The notes: generated by a model from the sequence alone, not told the origin. Counted from the stretch's first letter, positions 52,804-61,798 are shown. The stretch is 64,000 nt of DNA from JBQTKD01 sp052386455 (GCA_052386455.1 JBQTKD010000028.1:1-64000), one strand, 5' to 3'. Numbers and translations: made by a program.

Positions 52804-52822
52804 CGGCCTTGCGGCAAGCCCC
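52804..52822 (-). promoter_or_regulatory. Rifamycin-associated element (RAE)-like inverted repeat
   Basis: Read on the minus strand, GGGGCTTGCCGCAAGGCCG matches the published 19-base RAE (GGGGCTTGCGGCAAGGCCC) at 17 of 19 positions, by my recollection of the consensus. It lies directly upstream of helR in the gene's orientation. RAEs mark rifamycin-inducible genes in Actinobacteria. A TAGGCG about 17 bases downstream could be the -10 element. Confidence 0.75.
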
Positions 52823-52847
52823 GGGTGCCGCTATACCTTGAAAGAGA

Positions 52848-52865
52848 GGGAGCCGGACGGCTCCC
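52848..52865. other. Hairpin upstream of helR
   Basis: GGGAGCCGGACGGCTCCC is a near-complete palindrome of eight-base arms, followed by a GGCCCC/GGGGCC pair at 52879-52896. It may insulate helR from upstream transcription. Confidence 0.4.
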
Positions 52866-52913
52866 GTTCGCGTTTTCGGCCCCCACGGCCGGGGCCCTGC
52901 GTAATCGCCAACC

Positions 52914-53080
52914 GCGCTGTACAGCGCTGCGTGCGAAGCCACGCCGGGCAAATGGACCGTCGGGTCTCCAACAGCGAAGGAATGACCTACGGGCGAGCTC
53001 TCCAATTGGGCTGTACAGCGCTGCGTGCGACGCCACGCCGGGCGAATGGACCGTCGGGTCTCCAGCCGCGAAGGGGAGAC
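52914..53080. repeat. Two copies of GCTGTACAGC repeat, 94-bp spacing
   Basis: GCTGTACAGCGCTGCGTGCG begins at 52916 and again at 53010. The two copies match over about 63 bases, with the block GGACCGTCGGGTCTCCA near each end. GCTGTACAGC is a perfect palindrome. Three more copies lie beyond the AbiEi-like gene at 54161, 54255 and 54315, all in the same orientation. This 5' side of the gene holds no coding sequence that I can support. Confidence 0.85.
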
Positions 53081-53149
53081 GCCACTCGCGCCCAGACAAA
53101 GCCGGACAAGCCGCTTTACTGTCGGAGGGCGCCGGCACTCTCCACGGCC

Positions 53150-54103
53150 ATGACGACTCGAATCGGCTCGATGCACCGCGTGTTCACCAAGGATCACGCG
53201 CGGGCGATGGGCTACGACGACTATCGGATCCGTCGCATGGTCGAACGCGGCCACTGGATCCGACTGCGCTACGGCGTGTACGCCACGGCCGACGACTTCG
53301 CCGCGGCAAAGAAGGATCCCGTGCAGTGGCACGCGCTCCAGTGCGCTGCCGTTCTGCTGTCTCTGACACCGCGCTACCTCGCCGCTGCGGCGTCGTCGGC
53401 TCGGTTGTACGGGCTGGACTTCCTAGTCGAGCCGCCGGACGAGGTGGTGCTGTTGACCGACGACGAAGTCGTGCACGGAATTCACCGGGACGGGTACCTG
53501 CTGCGGCAGGCGCCGCTCCCCGACGGCCACAGGACGCGGAGGCATGGGATCCCGCTGACCTCGCCTGCCCGCACGTTGCTGGACCTCGCCGCGGAGTTGC
53601 CGTTCATGGACGGAGTGGTGCCCGTCGATTGCGCTCTGCATCGCGGGCTTGTCGATCCAGAGGAGTTGCAGCGGATCCTGGAATCGGCGGCGGGCAGGCC
53701 GGGGATAGAGCAGGCCAGGATGACCTTTGGATTCGCGGACGCGGCGGCGGAGTCCGCGCTGGAATCGGCGTCGCGCGTCGTGTTCCACCTCCACGGGCTC
53801 CCGCCTCCGCAGACCCAGGTGGAGAGGGTGTTGAGCAGCGGCCGCCGGATCCGCGGGGACTTCGTCTGGGCCGACGACCTGTGGGGCGAGGCCGACGGTC
53901 AGTCGAAGTACGCCCCCGATGGAAATCGCACGACGCTCGACGTCATCCGTGACGAGAAGCAGCGCGAGCAGGAGATGCGGGACGACGGACTAGAGGTGAT
54001 CCGCTGGGGTTGGCGCGAAGTCCACCAGCAGCACCTCCTGGTACACCGGGTACGCGCGGGCATGGCGCGGACAGCGGAGCGTCGTCGGGGGCGATCCGGC
54101 TGA
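53150..54103 (+). CDS. AbiEi antitoxin-like protein with nuclease-like C-terminus
   Basis: A 317-residue protein. The first 65 residues form the AbiEi-type N-terminal winged helix (FTKDHARAMGYDDYRIRRM then GHWIRLRYGVYAT), followed by the AbiEi-like middle (YLAAAASSARLYGLDFL). The C-terminal 90 residues look like a PD-(D/E)XK nuclease: Asp237 in RGDFVW, Glu247 and Asp249 in WGEADGQ, and Lys253, then REQEMRDDGLEVIRWGWREV as in DUF559/Vsr-like domains. Such fusions are common in Actinobacteria and are annotated as type IV toxin-antitoxin antitoxins; no AbiEii toxin gene is adjacent. The gene is bracketed by repeated palindromes. ATG at 53150 is used; ATG 53171 is possible. Confidence 0.8.
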   Translation: MTTRIGSMHRVFTKDHARAMGYDDYRIRRMVERGHWIRLRYGVYATADDFAAAKKDPVQWHALQCAAVLLSLTPRYLAAAASSARLYGLDFLVEPPDEVVLLTDDEVVHGIHRDGYLLRQAPLPDGHRTRRHGIPLTSPARTLLDLAAELPFMDGVVPVDCALHRGLVDPEELQRILESAAGRPGIEQARMTFGFADAAAESALESASRVVFHLHGLPPPQTQVERVLSSGRRIRGDFVWADDLWGEADGQSKYAPDGNRTTLDVIRDEKQREQEMRDDGLEVIRWGWREVHQQHLLVHRVRAGMARTAERRRGRSG

Positions 54104-54160
54104 CGGGGGAGGCGGCGGGGCCGTCGGTGTTCGTGGCTCCGGTGCTCTCTCGCCCGCTTG

Positions 54161-54330
54161 GCTGTACAGCGCTGCGCGTGACGCCACGCCGGACAGTCGG
54201 CCGTCGAATCGCCGGGAGGGAAGTGAAGGCCTCCCGGCGTGGGTCTCCAGTTCGGCTGTACAGCGCTCCGTGTGACGCCACGCCGTGGGAGCAGGCGTTC
54301 TCGTCGCCGGCTGGGCTGTACAGCGCAGTT
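54161..54330. repeat. Three copies of GCTGTACAGC repeat
   Basis: Copies start at 54161, 54255 (94 bases on) and 54315 (60 bases on). The first two continue with GACGCCACGCCG like the copies before the gene; the last is cut short. No gene is seen between 54104 and 54447 apart from these repeats and the SOS box. Confidence 0.85.
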
Positions 54331-54422
54331 GGCGACCAGGAGGTCACATGAGGGAGGGGCTGGTGGGATGGGTGTGCTGTCTCGGGGCAGTCTCCTCGTG
54401 GGGTGAGACAGGCTTTTCATTC

Positions 54423-54438
54423 TCGAACATTTGTTCGA
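54423..54438. promoter_or_regulatory. LexA (SOS) box, imuA' promoter
   Basis: TCGAACATTTGTTCGA is a perfect match to the actinobacterial SOS consensus, ending nine bases before the imuA' ATG. It implies LexA repression and DNA-damage induction of the cassette. Confidence 0.92.
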
Positions 54439-54447
54439 CGATGGAGT

Positions 54448-55152
54448 ATGCCCGCTTCCGTTGCAGAACTTCTTGCGCGCCTCCCGCCCGGGGTGGTTTC
54501 GCGGGCGTCGGCTGTGGCGCCGGTCGAGGCGGTCGTGCCGGTGTCCGAGCAGTTGGCGCCGCTGCTGCTCGGCGGCGGTCTGCGGCGAGGCTGCACGGTG
54601 GAGGTTGCCCTGGGTGGACCGGTGGGGCTGGGGCGTGGGCTGCGCGTCGATGGGGCGGGCTATGCGGCCCCTCCTGCGGCGGGTGGGAGCACGCTGTTGT
54701 TGAACCTGCTGGCCGGGGCGTCGGCGGGGGGCTGTTGGTGTGCGCTGGTGGGTGCGCCCGGGTTGGGGCTGGCCGCCGCCGCCGAGGCGGGGGTGGATCT
54801 ACGGCGTCTCGCGCTGGTGCCGGCTCCCGGGTCGTCGTTTGCGCGGGTGGTCGGGGCGCTGGTGGACGGGTTCGACCTGGTGGTCGTCGCGCCGTCGAGC
54901 GACCTGTCGTCCGCGGACGCGCGGGCCGCCTCGGCGCGGGCGCGGCGCTTCGGCGCGGTGCTGGTGTCCGCCGGGCCGTGGCCGGGCGCGGACGTGCGGT
55001 TTGCGGCGGTGCAGGGCGGCTGGGAGGGTTTGGGGGAGGGTCACGGGCGGCTGCGGGAGCGCCGGCTGCAGGTCCGAGCGTCTGGGCGCGGAGTGTTGGG
55101 TGGGACGCGCCAGATCGCCCTTGACTTTCGAACGTATGTTCGAGCACAGTGA
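54448..55152 (+). CDS. imuA': ImuA'-like mutasome accessory protein
   Basis: A 234-residue RecA-fold-like accessory protein. The hydrophobic core strands (WCALVGAPGLGLAAA, FDLVVVAPSSDLSSADARAASARARRFGAVLVSAGPW) fit actinobacterial ImuA', which recruits RecA and ImuB to lesions. No intact Walker A is present, which is normal for ImuA'. The ATG at 54448 lies just after the SOS box, so its leader is very short. It overlaps the region of a second SOS box and precedes imuB by five bases. Confidence 0.85.
   Translation: MPASVAELLARLPPGVVSRASAVAPVEAVVPVSEQLAPLLLGGGLRRGCTVEVALGGPVGLGRGLRVDGAGYAAPPAAGGSTLLLNLLAGASAGGCWCALVGAPGLGLAAAAEAGVDLRRLALVPAPGSSFARVVGALVDGFDLVVVAPSSDLSSADARAASARARRFGAVLVSAGPWPGADVRFAAVQGGWEGLGEGHGRLRERRLQVRASGRGVLGGTRQIALDFRTYVRAQ
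55128..55143. promoter_or_regulatory. Second LexA box, internal to the cassette
   Basis: TCGAACGTATGTTCGA is a perfect SOS box inside the last codons of imuA', 13 bases before the imuB GTG used here. It covers an in-frame ATG at 55136. It would give imuB-dnaE2 their own damage-inducible promoter. Confidence 0.88.
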
Positions 55153-55156
55153 GCGG

Positions 55157-56740
55157 GTGCCCACTCCTACCGCAACTCTCGCCGGGCGGACCATCGCCGT
55201 GTGGTCGCCGGACTGGCCGGTGCTCACCGCGGCCACCGCCGCCGGCCTGGATCCGCACCGGCCCGCCGCTGTGCTGTCCGGCGGCACGGTGCTCGCCTGC
55301 ACGGCGAACGCCCGCGCGGCCGGGGTGCGCCGGGGGCTGCGGCGCAGGGAGGCGCAGTACCGCTGCCCGGACCTCGCGGTGCTGGACCGGGACCTGGCCG
55401 AGGAGGCGCGGGCCTTCGAGCCCGTCGTGGTCGCCGTGGAGGCGGTGGCGCCGGGGGTGGAGGTCGTCCGGCCGGGACTCTGCACGGTCGCCGCTCGTGG
55501 GCCGGCGCGCTTCTTCGGAGGGGACGCGCCGGCGGCGGCACGGTTGGCCGAGGAGGCCTCCGCGGCGGGCCCGGGGGATCGGTGCAGGGCGGGCGTGGCC
55601 GAGGGTGCCTTCGCGGCCACGCTCGCCGCCCGCTCGGGGCAGGTGGTGGCGGCCGGCCAGACGCCCGCGTTCCTCGCCGACCATCCGCTCGCCGCGATCG
55701 AGCGGCCGGACCTGGTGGACCTGCTGCGGCGGCTGGGTCTGCGCACCCTGGGGGACTTCGCGTGCCTGCCGGCGCCGGACGTGCTCGCCCGCTTCGGTGC
55801 CGAGGGCGCCCACTTCCACCGCCTCGCCCGTGGGTTGGATCCGCTCCCGCCGGACGCTCGGCGCCCCGCGCCGGAGCTGATGGTCCACGTCGAACTGGAT
55901 CCCCCCGCGTACACCGTGGAGCAGGCGGCGTTCGCCGCGCGTCCACTCGCCGACGCGCTGCACGCGCGGCTGGTCGCCGCCGGGCTGGGCTGCATTCGGC
56001 TGACGGTGGAGGCCGCCACCGAGCATGGGCAGTCGCACGCACGGGTGTGGCGGCACGAGGGCGTGCTCACCCCGGAGGCCATCGCCGAGCGGGTGCGCTG
56101 GCAGTTGGACGGCTGGCTCAATCACACCGGTAGGGGGCAGCGCGGGTCCGCACCGAGACCGACCTCCGGCATCGCCGTGCTGCGGCTGACGCCGGAGGAG
56201 GTCGTCGAGCACGGTGGGGACCAGCTCGGGCTGTGGTCGGCCACGGGTGCGGACGCGGAGGCGGCGAAGCGGGCCGGGCGGGCGCTGGCGCGAGTGCAGG
56301 GCATGCTCGGCCAGCCCGCCGTGGTCACCGCGGTGCTCGGCGGCGGGCGCGGGCCGGGGGAGCGCGTCCGGTACGTCGCGTGGGGAGACCCGCGCGATCC
56401 CGCTCCGGCGGACGGCCCCTGGCCCGGCCGGGTGCCCGAACCCAGCCCCGCCCTCGTTCCGCCGGTTCCGGTGCAGGCGCGTCTGTTCGACGAGGCCGGT
56501 GCGCCCATCTCGGTCACTGCGCGGTTCGCCGTTTCCGGCGTCCCGGAGCGGCTGTGCGTCGGGCAGGACCTGCCGCGCCGTGTCCTGTCCTGGGCCGGGC
56601 CGTGGCCGGCCGAGGAGCGCTGGTGGGACGCGCGAGCGGCGCGGGTGCGGGTCCGCTTCCAGGTCGCCACCACCGATGGCATCGGCTGGCTGCTGATGCT
56701 CGAAGGGGACCGCTGGTCTGTGGAAGCGATCTATGACTGA
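55157..56740 (+). CDS. imuB: ImuB, inactive Y-family polymerase
   Basis: A 527-residue Y-family polymerase relative. The region that carries catalytic acids in DinB reads VWSPDWPVLTA here, and the later acidic pair is also absent, as in all ImuB proteins, which act as a hub rather than a polymerase. The little-finger region follows, and a clamp-binding-like motif QARLFDE lies near residue 445. ImuB binds the beta clamp and DnaE2. The GTG at 55157 is preferred because the ATG at 55136 lies inside an SOS box; both are in frame. Confidence 0.88.
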   Translation: MPTPTATLAGRTIAVWSPDWPVLTAATAAGLDPHRPAAVLSGGTVLACTANARAAGVRRGLRRREAQYRCPDLAVLDRDLAEEARAFEPVVVAVEAVAPGVEVVRPGLCTVAARGPARFFGGDAPAAARLAEEASAAGPGDRCRAGVAEGAFAATLAARSGQVVAAGQTPAFLADHPLAAIERPDLVDLLRRLGLRTLGDFACLPAPDVLARFGAEGAHFHRLARGLDPLPPDARRPAPELMVHVELDPPAYTVEQAAFAARPLADALHARLVAAGLGCIRLTVEAATEHGQSHARVWRHEGVLTPEAIAERVRWQLDGWLNHTGRGQRGSAPRPTSGIAVLRLTPEEVVEHGGDQLGLWSATGADAEAAKRAGRALARVQGMLGQPAVVTAVLGGGRGPGERVRYVAWGDPRDPAPADGPWPGRVPEPSPALVPPVPVQARLFDEAGAPISVTARFAVSGVPERLCVGQDLPRRVLSWAGPWPAEERWWDARAARVRVRFQVATTDGIGWLLMLEGDRWSVEAIYD

Positions 56741-56755
56741 GAGCAGGGCCGACTG

Positions 56756-59700
56756 ATGGGCTTCGACAACCCGGTCATGCCCTGGCACGAACTCGAGCAG
56801 CGGCTGTCCGGAAAGTTCAAACCGGCGGGGCGAAACCGGCCGCCGGAGCGGCCCGGCAGCACGCGGCGCGCTCCGTACCGGCCGCGGCCGGACCTCGCCG
56901 CGGGCGAGGTGGCCGTCGAGTACGCCGAGCTGCACGCCCATAGCAACTTCAGCTTCCTCGACGGCGCCTCCCACCCGGAAGAGCTGGTGGAGGAGGCCGT
57001 CCGGCTCGGCCTGTCCGCGCTCGCGCTCACCGACCACGACGGCTTCTACGGGGTGGTCCGCTTCGCGGAGGCTGCGGCGCGGTACGGGCTGCCCACCATC
57101 TTCGGCTCCGAGCTCAGTCTCGATCTGACGCGGCCTCAGAACGGTGTGGCAGATCCGGAGGGCACCCACCTGGTGGTGCTCGCGCGAGACCCGGACGGGT
57201 ACGCCCGGCTGTCCACCGCCATCAGCGACGCGTACGCCGCAGGCGGGGAGAAGGGCCGTCCGGTGTACGACCTCGAGGCGCTCGGCGCGGCCGCCGGCGG
57301 GCACTGGCTGGTCCTCACCGGCTGCCGCAAGGGCACCGTCCCCTCCGCGCTTTCGGCGGGCGGTGCAGCGGCCGGCGCACGGGAGCTGGACCGGCTGATT
57401 GCCCTATTCGGCAAGGGAAACGTAGCTGTCGAGCTCACCGACCACGGGCATCCCACGGATGCCGAACACGTCGACGCCCTCGGCGCGCTGGCGGCTCGTT
57501 TCGGTGTGTCCACCGTCGCCACCGCCAACGCGCACTACGCCGCACCGGACCGCCGACGGCTGGCCACGGCACTGGCCGCGGTCCGCGCCCGGCGTTCGCT
57601 GGACGAGCTGGCCGGGTGGCTGCCCGCGGCCGGCACGGCGCACCTGCGCTCGGGTGCCGAGCAGGCCGCGCGATTCGCCCGCCATCCCGGTGCGGTCGCC
57701 CGTGCCGCGGCCCTGGGCGCGGAGTGCGCCTTCGACTTGGCGCTGATTCGCCCACGCCTGCCGGACTTTCCGGTGCCGGCCGGGCACACGGCGATGACCT
57801 GGCTGCGCGAGCTGACCGAGCGTGGCGCCACGGAACGGTACGGGTCGCGGGACGCCGAGCGGCAGCCCGGCGCGTGGGCGCAGCTGGACCACGAACTGGA
57901 GATGATCGAGAAGCTGGACTTTCCGGGGTACTTCCTGATCGTCCACGAGATCGTCGAGTTCGCCCGCAGCCAGGACATCCTCTGCCAGGGCCGCGGCTCG
58001 GCGGCCAACTCGGCAGTCTGCTACTCGCTCGGCATCACCGCCGTGGACGCCGTCTACTACGGGCTGCTGTTCGAGCGCTTCCTCTCGCCCGAGCGAGGCG
58101 AGCCGCCGGACATCGACATCGACATCGAGTCCGGGCGGCGGGAGGAGGTCATCCAGCACGTCTACGCCCGGTACGGCCGCCGGCACGCCGCGCAGGTCGC
58201 CAACGTCATCTCGTACCGGCCGCGTTCTGCCGTGCGAGACATGGCCAAGGCGCTCGGGTACTCCACCGGCGCCCAGGACGCCTTCTCCAAGGGCGTCCAT
58301 CGGTATGCCCTGCCGGCCGACGAGGGCTCGGCGGTCACGGACGACGAGGTCCCGGCCGAGGTGATGGAGCTCGCCGGGCAGGTCGCGAACTTCCCGCGCC
58401 ACCTGGGCATCCACTCCGGTGGCATGGTCATCTGCGACCGGCCGGTGATCGAGGTCGTGCCCGTCGAGCCGGCGCGGATGGAGAACCGCACTGTCGTGCA
58501 GTGGGACAAGGACGACTGCGCGTCGCCGCTGGTGAACCTCGTCAAGTTCGACCTGCTGGGCCTCGGCATGCTCTCCGCGCTGCACGGGTGCCTGGACCTC
58601 GTTCGGGACCACCACGGTGTCGAGTGGACGCTCGAGACGATCCCCAAGGAGGACCCCGAGGTCTACGACATGCTCTGCCGCGCGGACTCCGTCGGGGTGT
58701 TCCAGGTGGAGTCCCGCGCGCAGATGGCCACCCTGCCGCGGCTGCAACCGCGCTGCTTCTACGACCTGGTGCTGGAGATCGCGCTGATCCGCCCCGGCCC
58801 CATCCAGGGCGGCTCGGTGCACCCGTTCATCCGGCGGCGCGCGGGCAAGGAACCGATTACCTATCCGCACCCGTCCCTGGAGAACTGCCTGCGCCGCACT
58901 CTCGGCGTGCCGATGTTCCAGGAACAGCTCATGCAGATGGTCGTCGACGCGGCCGGTTGCACGCCGACTCAGGCGGACCGGGTCCGCCGCGCCGTCGGGT
59001 CCAAGCGCTCCGCGGCGCAGATCGCCGCGCTGCAGGCCGAGCTGTACGAGGGAATGGAGCGCACCCACGGGATCACCGGGGCGACGGCGGACCAGATCTT
59101 CAACCTGATCGCCGCGTTCGCGAACTTCGGCTTCGCCGAGAGCCACTCGATCAGCTTCGCGCTGCTGGTCTACTCGTCCTCCTGGTTCAAGCTGCGGTAC
59201 CCGGCGGCGTTCTGTGCGGCGCTGCTCAACGCCCAGCCGATGGGCTTCTACTCGCCGCAGTCCCTTGTCGCCGATGCCCGCCGGCACGGGGTCGAGGTGC
59301 TCCGGCCGGACGTGAACGTCTCGTCCGCCGGGGCATCGCTGGAACCGGCCGGGCCGGGGACTCTGCCGTCGGAGAGTGGCGAAACGGAGGCCTCCTGGGG
59401 CAGGGCCGCGGTGCGGCTCGGAACGAACTCGGTCCGGTCCATCGGCGACGACCTCGCCGAGCGCATCGCGGCGGGCCGCCCGTACGCCGACCTCGCCGAC
59501 TTTGCCCTGCGGACCGGGGCCGGCGCCGCCCGCATCGAGGCGCTGGCCACCGCCGGCGCGTTCGACTGTCTCGGCCTGGAGCGTCGGGAGGCGCTGTGGG
59601 CGGCCGGTGCCGTCGCCCAGGCGAGCCCGGACCGGCTGGCAGGCACCGTGCTCGGCGAACGGGCGCCGAGTCTGCCGGACCTGGCGCCCCTGGAGCGGAC

Positions 59701-60091
59701 CATGGCGGACCTGTGGGCCACCGGGATCACCCCGGACGGGCACCCCATGGAGCACGTCCGGAACCTCCTGGCCCCCGAGATCCTGTCCATCGCGGATCTG
59801 CGCGGGCGCCGGAACCGGGAGCGGGTGCAGGTGGCCGGGGTCGTCACCCACCGGCAGCAGCCGCAGACCGCGGCCGGAACGATCTTCCTGAACCTCGAGG
59901 ACGAGACCGGGATGCTCAACGTGATCTGCTCGCCCGGCCTGTGGACCCGGCAGCGGCGCGTCGCCCGGGACTCCGCCGCGCTGATCGTCCGCGGACGGCT
60001 GGAGACGGCGGAGGGGGTGATCAGCCTCGTCGCCGAGGTGTTCAGGCCCCTGCAGGTCGTGACCGGTGCCCGTTCTCGGGACTTTCGCTAG
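56756..60091 (+). CDS. dnaE2: Error-prone DNA polymerase DnaE2
   Basis: An 1,111-residue C-family polymerase alpha subunit. The PHP domain (YAELHAHSNFSFLDGAS) is at about residues 60-270, the palm with the catalytic PDIDIDIE (Asp452, 454, 456) lies mid-protein, followed by GRGSAANS-type fingers upstream of it, and an OB domain (QVAGVVTHRQQPQTA) near the end. It performs damage-induced translesion synthesis with ImuB and causes most SOS mutagenesis in mycobacteria. It starts 15 bases after imuB and ends the cassette. Confidence 0.95.
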   Translation: MGFDNPVMPWHELEQRLSGKFKPAGRNRPPERPGSTRRAPYRPRPDLAAGEVAVEYAELHAHSNFSFLDGASHPEELVEEAVRLGLSALALTDHDGFYGVVRFAEAAARYGLPTIFGSELSLDLTRPQNGVADPEGTHLVVLARDPDGYARLSTAISDAYAAGGEKGRPVYDLEALGAAAGGHWLVLTGCRKGTVPSALSAGGAAAGARELDRLIALFGKGNVAVELTDHGHPTDAEHVDALGALAARFGVSTVATANAHYAAPDRRRLATALAAVRARRSLDELAGWLPAAGTAHLRSGAEQAARFARHPGAVARAAALGAECAFDLALIRPRLPDFPVPAGHTAMTWLRELTERGATERYGSRDAERQPGAWAQLDHELEMIEKLDFPGYFLIVHEIVEFARSQDILCQGRGSAANSAVCYSLGITAVDAVYYGLLFERFLSPERGEPPDIDIDIESGRREEVIQHVYARYGRRHAAQVANVISYRPRSAVRDMAKALGYSTGAQDAFSKGVHRYALPADEGSAVTDDEVPAEVMELAGQVANFPRHLGIHSGGMVICDRPVIEVVPVEPARMENRTVVQWDKDDCASPLVNLVKFDLLGLGMLSALHGCLDLVRDHHGVEWTLETIPKEDPEVYDMLCRADSVGVFQVESRAQMATLPRLQPRCFYDLVLEIALIRPGPIQGGSVHPFIRRRAGKEPITYPHPSLENCLRRTLGVPMFQEQLMQMVVDAAGCTPTQADRVRRAVGSKRSAAQIAALQAELYEGMERTHGITGATADQIFNLIAAFANFGFAESHSISFALLVYSSSWFKLRYPAAFCAALLNAQPMGFYSPQSLVADARRHGVEVLRPDVNVSSAGASLEPAGPGTLPSESGETEASWGRAAVRLGTNSVRSIGDDLAERIAAGRPYADLADFALRTGAGAARIEALATAGAFDCLGLERREALWAAGAVAQASPDRLAGTVLGERAPSLPDLAPLERTMADLWATGITPDGHPMEHVRNLLAPEILSIADLRGRRNRERVQVAGVVTHRQQPQTAAGTIFLNLEDETGMLNVICSPGLWTRQRRVARDSAALIVRGRLETAEGVISLVAEVFRPLQVVTGARSRDFR

Positions 60092-60116
60092 GTTGCTACT
60101 TGCAAGTAAGGCAACC
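60091..60116. promoter_or_regulatory. Nested inverted repeat after dnaE2
   Basis: GGTTGC and GCAACC enclose the perfect 12-base palindrome TACTTGCAAGTA (60097-60108). It directly follows the dnaE2 stop and lies 66 bases before the next gene, so it may be a terminator, or an operator for the downstream gene. Confidence 0.6.
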
Positions 60117-60181
60117 GCGGTGGCGCCCGCTCCGAAGGTGCGGCAGGGCTCTCGCGCGTACCTCAAACCCCGGGGAATGGC

Positions 60182-61798
60182 ATGCAGACCATTTACGCGA
60201 CGCATCTGCCGCTGCCCCACGACCTCGGACCAGCCGCGCTCGACCGTGCCGTCGAGGCCGTCGCCGGCTGGCTGCGGGACCGCTTCAAGGTCACCCCGAG
60301 CCCGCTGACCGGCGGCTCGGCGCGCACCGCGGACTACGCGATCGAGTGGGAGAGCCTGTTCGGCGAGGCGGGCGGACTGGTCGGGTTCGAGGTCGACCAG
60401 CCGGACGCCGAGGACGCCACCTGGCGCTGGCGCACGCACATCGACATCGGCGTCGAGGACGGCGAGGCCTGGCTACGGGTGCGCGTCGGGCTGTTCTCGC
60501 CTCGGGAGGGGCTGGTCACCAGGCCCAAGGTCGCTCCCCACCGCCCGCCCGTGGTCCGCCGCGTGGTGGACCGTCTCGACGTGCGGATCGACGACCGCCG
60601 CATCGACCGGCCCTGGATGCTCACCGTCCCCGAGGTCCCGGAGTACGTGCGGTTCCTGACCAGCCGGGAGCGTCGCCTGCCGGTGCTGGCCATCTCGCAC
60701 GACTCCGAGGGCGAGCCGTTCCTGGACCGTGCCCGAGCCGCGGACCGCCTGCTCGGCCTCGCGCACGTCGTCGAGGTCGACCTGCAGTCCAGCTACGCGG
60801 TCACCGACGCCATCGGCAAGACGCTGTCCTGCTACTCCGGCGCCGTGCGCATGTACTGGCCCGGCTTCGCCGTCGGGGACGACCCGTACTTCCACCGCGC
60901 GTACGTCGGGGGCAGCCTCGCCTACCTCGGCCGCGAGGGCATGGGCGGGGAACTGTTCGACACCCTCGGCCGGCTCTCCGCGCTGTCCATCGCCGAGCCG
61001 GAACTGCGCCAGCGGCTACGGCGCGAAGAACACGCCCACAGCTCCCGCGCCTCCGCCGCGCAGGCCGCCGTGGCCCGCGCGACCCTCGCCAACACGACCG
61101 TCGTCGACCCGGTCGACCGGTCGGTCTGGCTGGACCTGTGCGCCGACCACGAACGTCAGCAGCAGCGGATCGCGGCGCTGGAGGCCGAGCTGGCCGACGC
61201 CCGCCTGGAGATCGACGCGTTGAACACCGCCTGCGAGGCCGCCGAGGCGCGGGCCCGATCGATCGCCGAGCCCGTCGCGAACTTCGCGGCGTCGCGCGTG
61301 ACCGGGCGCCCGCAGCCGGCGATGCCGATCGAGGACCTGATTCCCGTCTGCGTCGTCGAGGCGGTCCGGGTTGCCCGCGAACGCTGCCCGCACCTCGTGC
61401 TTCTCGAGGAGGCGTTCACCTCCGCAGGCCGCAGCAGCTACGACGACCCCGAGCGCGTGCTCGCGAACCTGCTCCTGATGGAGCAGATCGGGGCCGACTG
61501 GGCGAGCGGCGAGCTCGTCGACGGACCGCACGAGGCGTTCCAGCAGCGCTGCAGCGGATACCACGGCGGTCTGCACGGTGCCCAACTGCCGAACGTGGAC
61601 CGCTACACCCGGTCCTACGAAGGCCGCTCGATCGTCCTCGGCCCGCACATCGCCCGCGGCCACGGGGCGGACAAGTCGATCCTGCGGATCTACTGGTATC
61701 TGGACGAGGCCCGGCAGCGGATCGTGATCGGACACGTGGGCGGCCTGGTGGAGCACGGCGACTCGACGGGTCCGGACGCCGCAGGCTCCGCCCACTGA
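60182..61798 (+). CDS. Uncharacterised 538-residue protein with coiled coil
   Basis: I cannot assign a family. Three parts are visible: an N-terminal domain (about 1-220) with alternating strands and a conserved-looking RFLTSRERRLPVLAIS; a central QSSYAVTDAIGKTLSCYSGA and VRMYWPGF region (about 200-230), which I associate with uncharacterised defence-like proteins; then a coiled coil at about 320-360 (RQQQRIAALEAELADARLEID). A C-terminal domain (about 480-530) ends RIYWYLDEARQRIVIGHVGG, which resembles C-terminal modules of other unknown bacterial proteins. No membrane or signal segment. It stands alone between dnaE2 and the copper-storage gene, downstream of the nested palindrome. Confidence 0.7.
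   Translation: MQTIYATHLPLPHDLGPAALDRAVEAVAGWLRDRFKVTPSPLTGGSARTADYAIEWESLFGEAGGLVGFEVDQPDAEDATWRWRTHIDIGVEDGEAWLRVRVGLFSPREGLVTRPKVAPHRPPVVRRVVDRLDVRIDDRRIDRPWMLTVPEVPEYVRFLTSRERRLPVLAISHDSEGEPFLDRARAADRLLGLAHVVEVDLQSSYAVTDAIGKTLSCYSGAVRMYWPGFAVGDDPYFHRAYVGGSLAYLGREGMGGELFDTLGRLSALSIAEPELRQRLRREEHAHSSRASAAQAAVARATLANTTVVDPVDRSVWLDLCADHERQQQRIAALEAELADARLEIDALNTACEAAEARARSIAEPVANFAASRVTGRPQPAMPIEDLIPVCVVEAVRVARERCPHLVLLEEAFTSAGRSSYDDPERVLANLLLMEQIGADWASGELVDGPHEAFQQRCSGYHGGLHGAQLPNVDRYTRSYEGRSIVLGPHIARGHGADKSILRIYWYLDEARQRIVIGHVGGLVEHGDSTGPDAAGSAH

Noticed and set aside
52914..54330. Repeats considered as a CRISPR array
   Set aside because: Units are only five, spaced 94 or 60 bases, with similar sequence between copies rather than unique spacers, and no cas genes are present.
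57404..60439. 1,000-residue open frame on the minus strand opposite dnaE2
   Set aside because: Same composition artefact; DnaE2 motifs on the plus strand are unambiguous.
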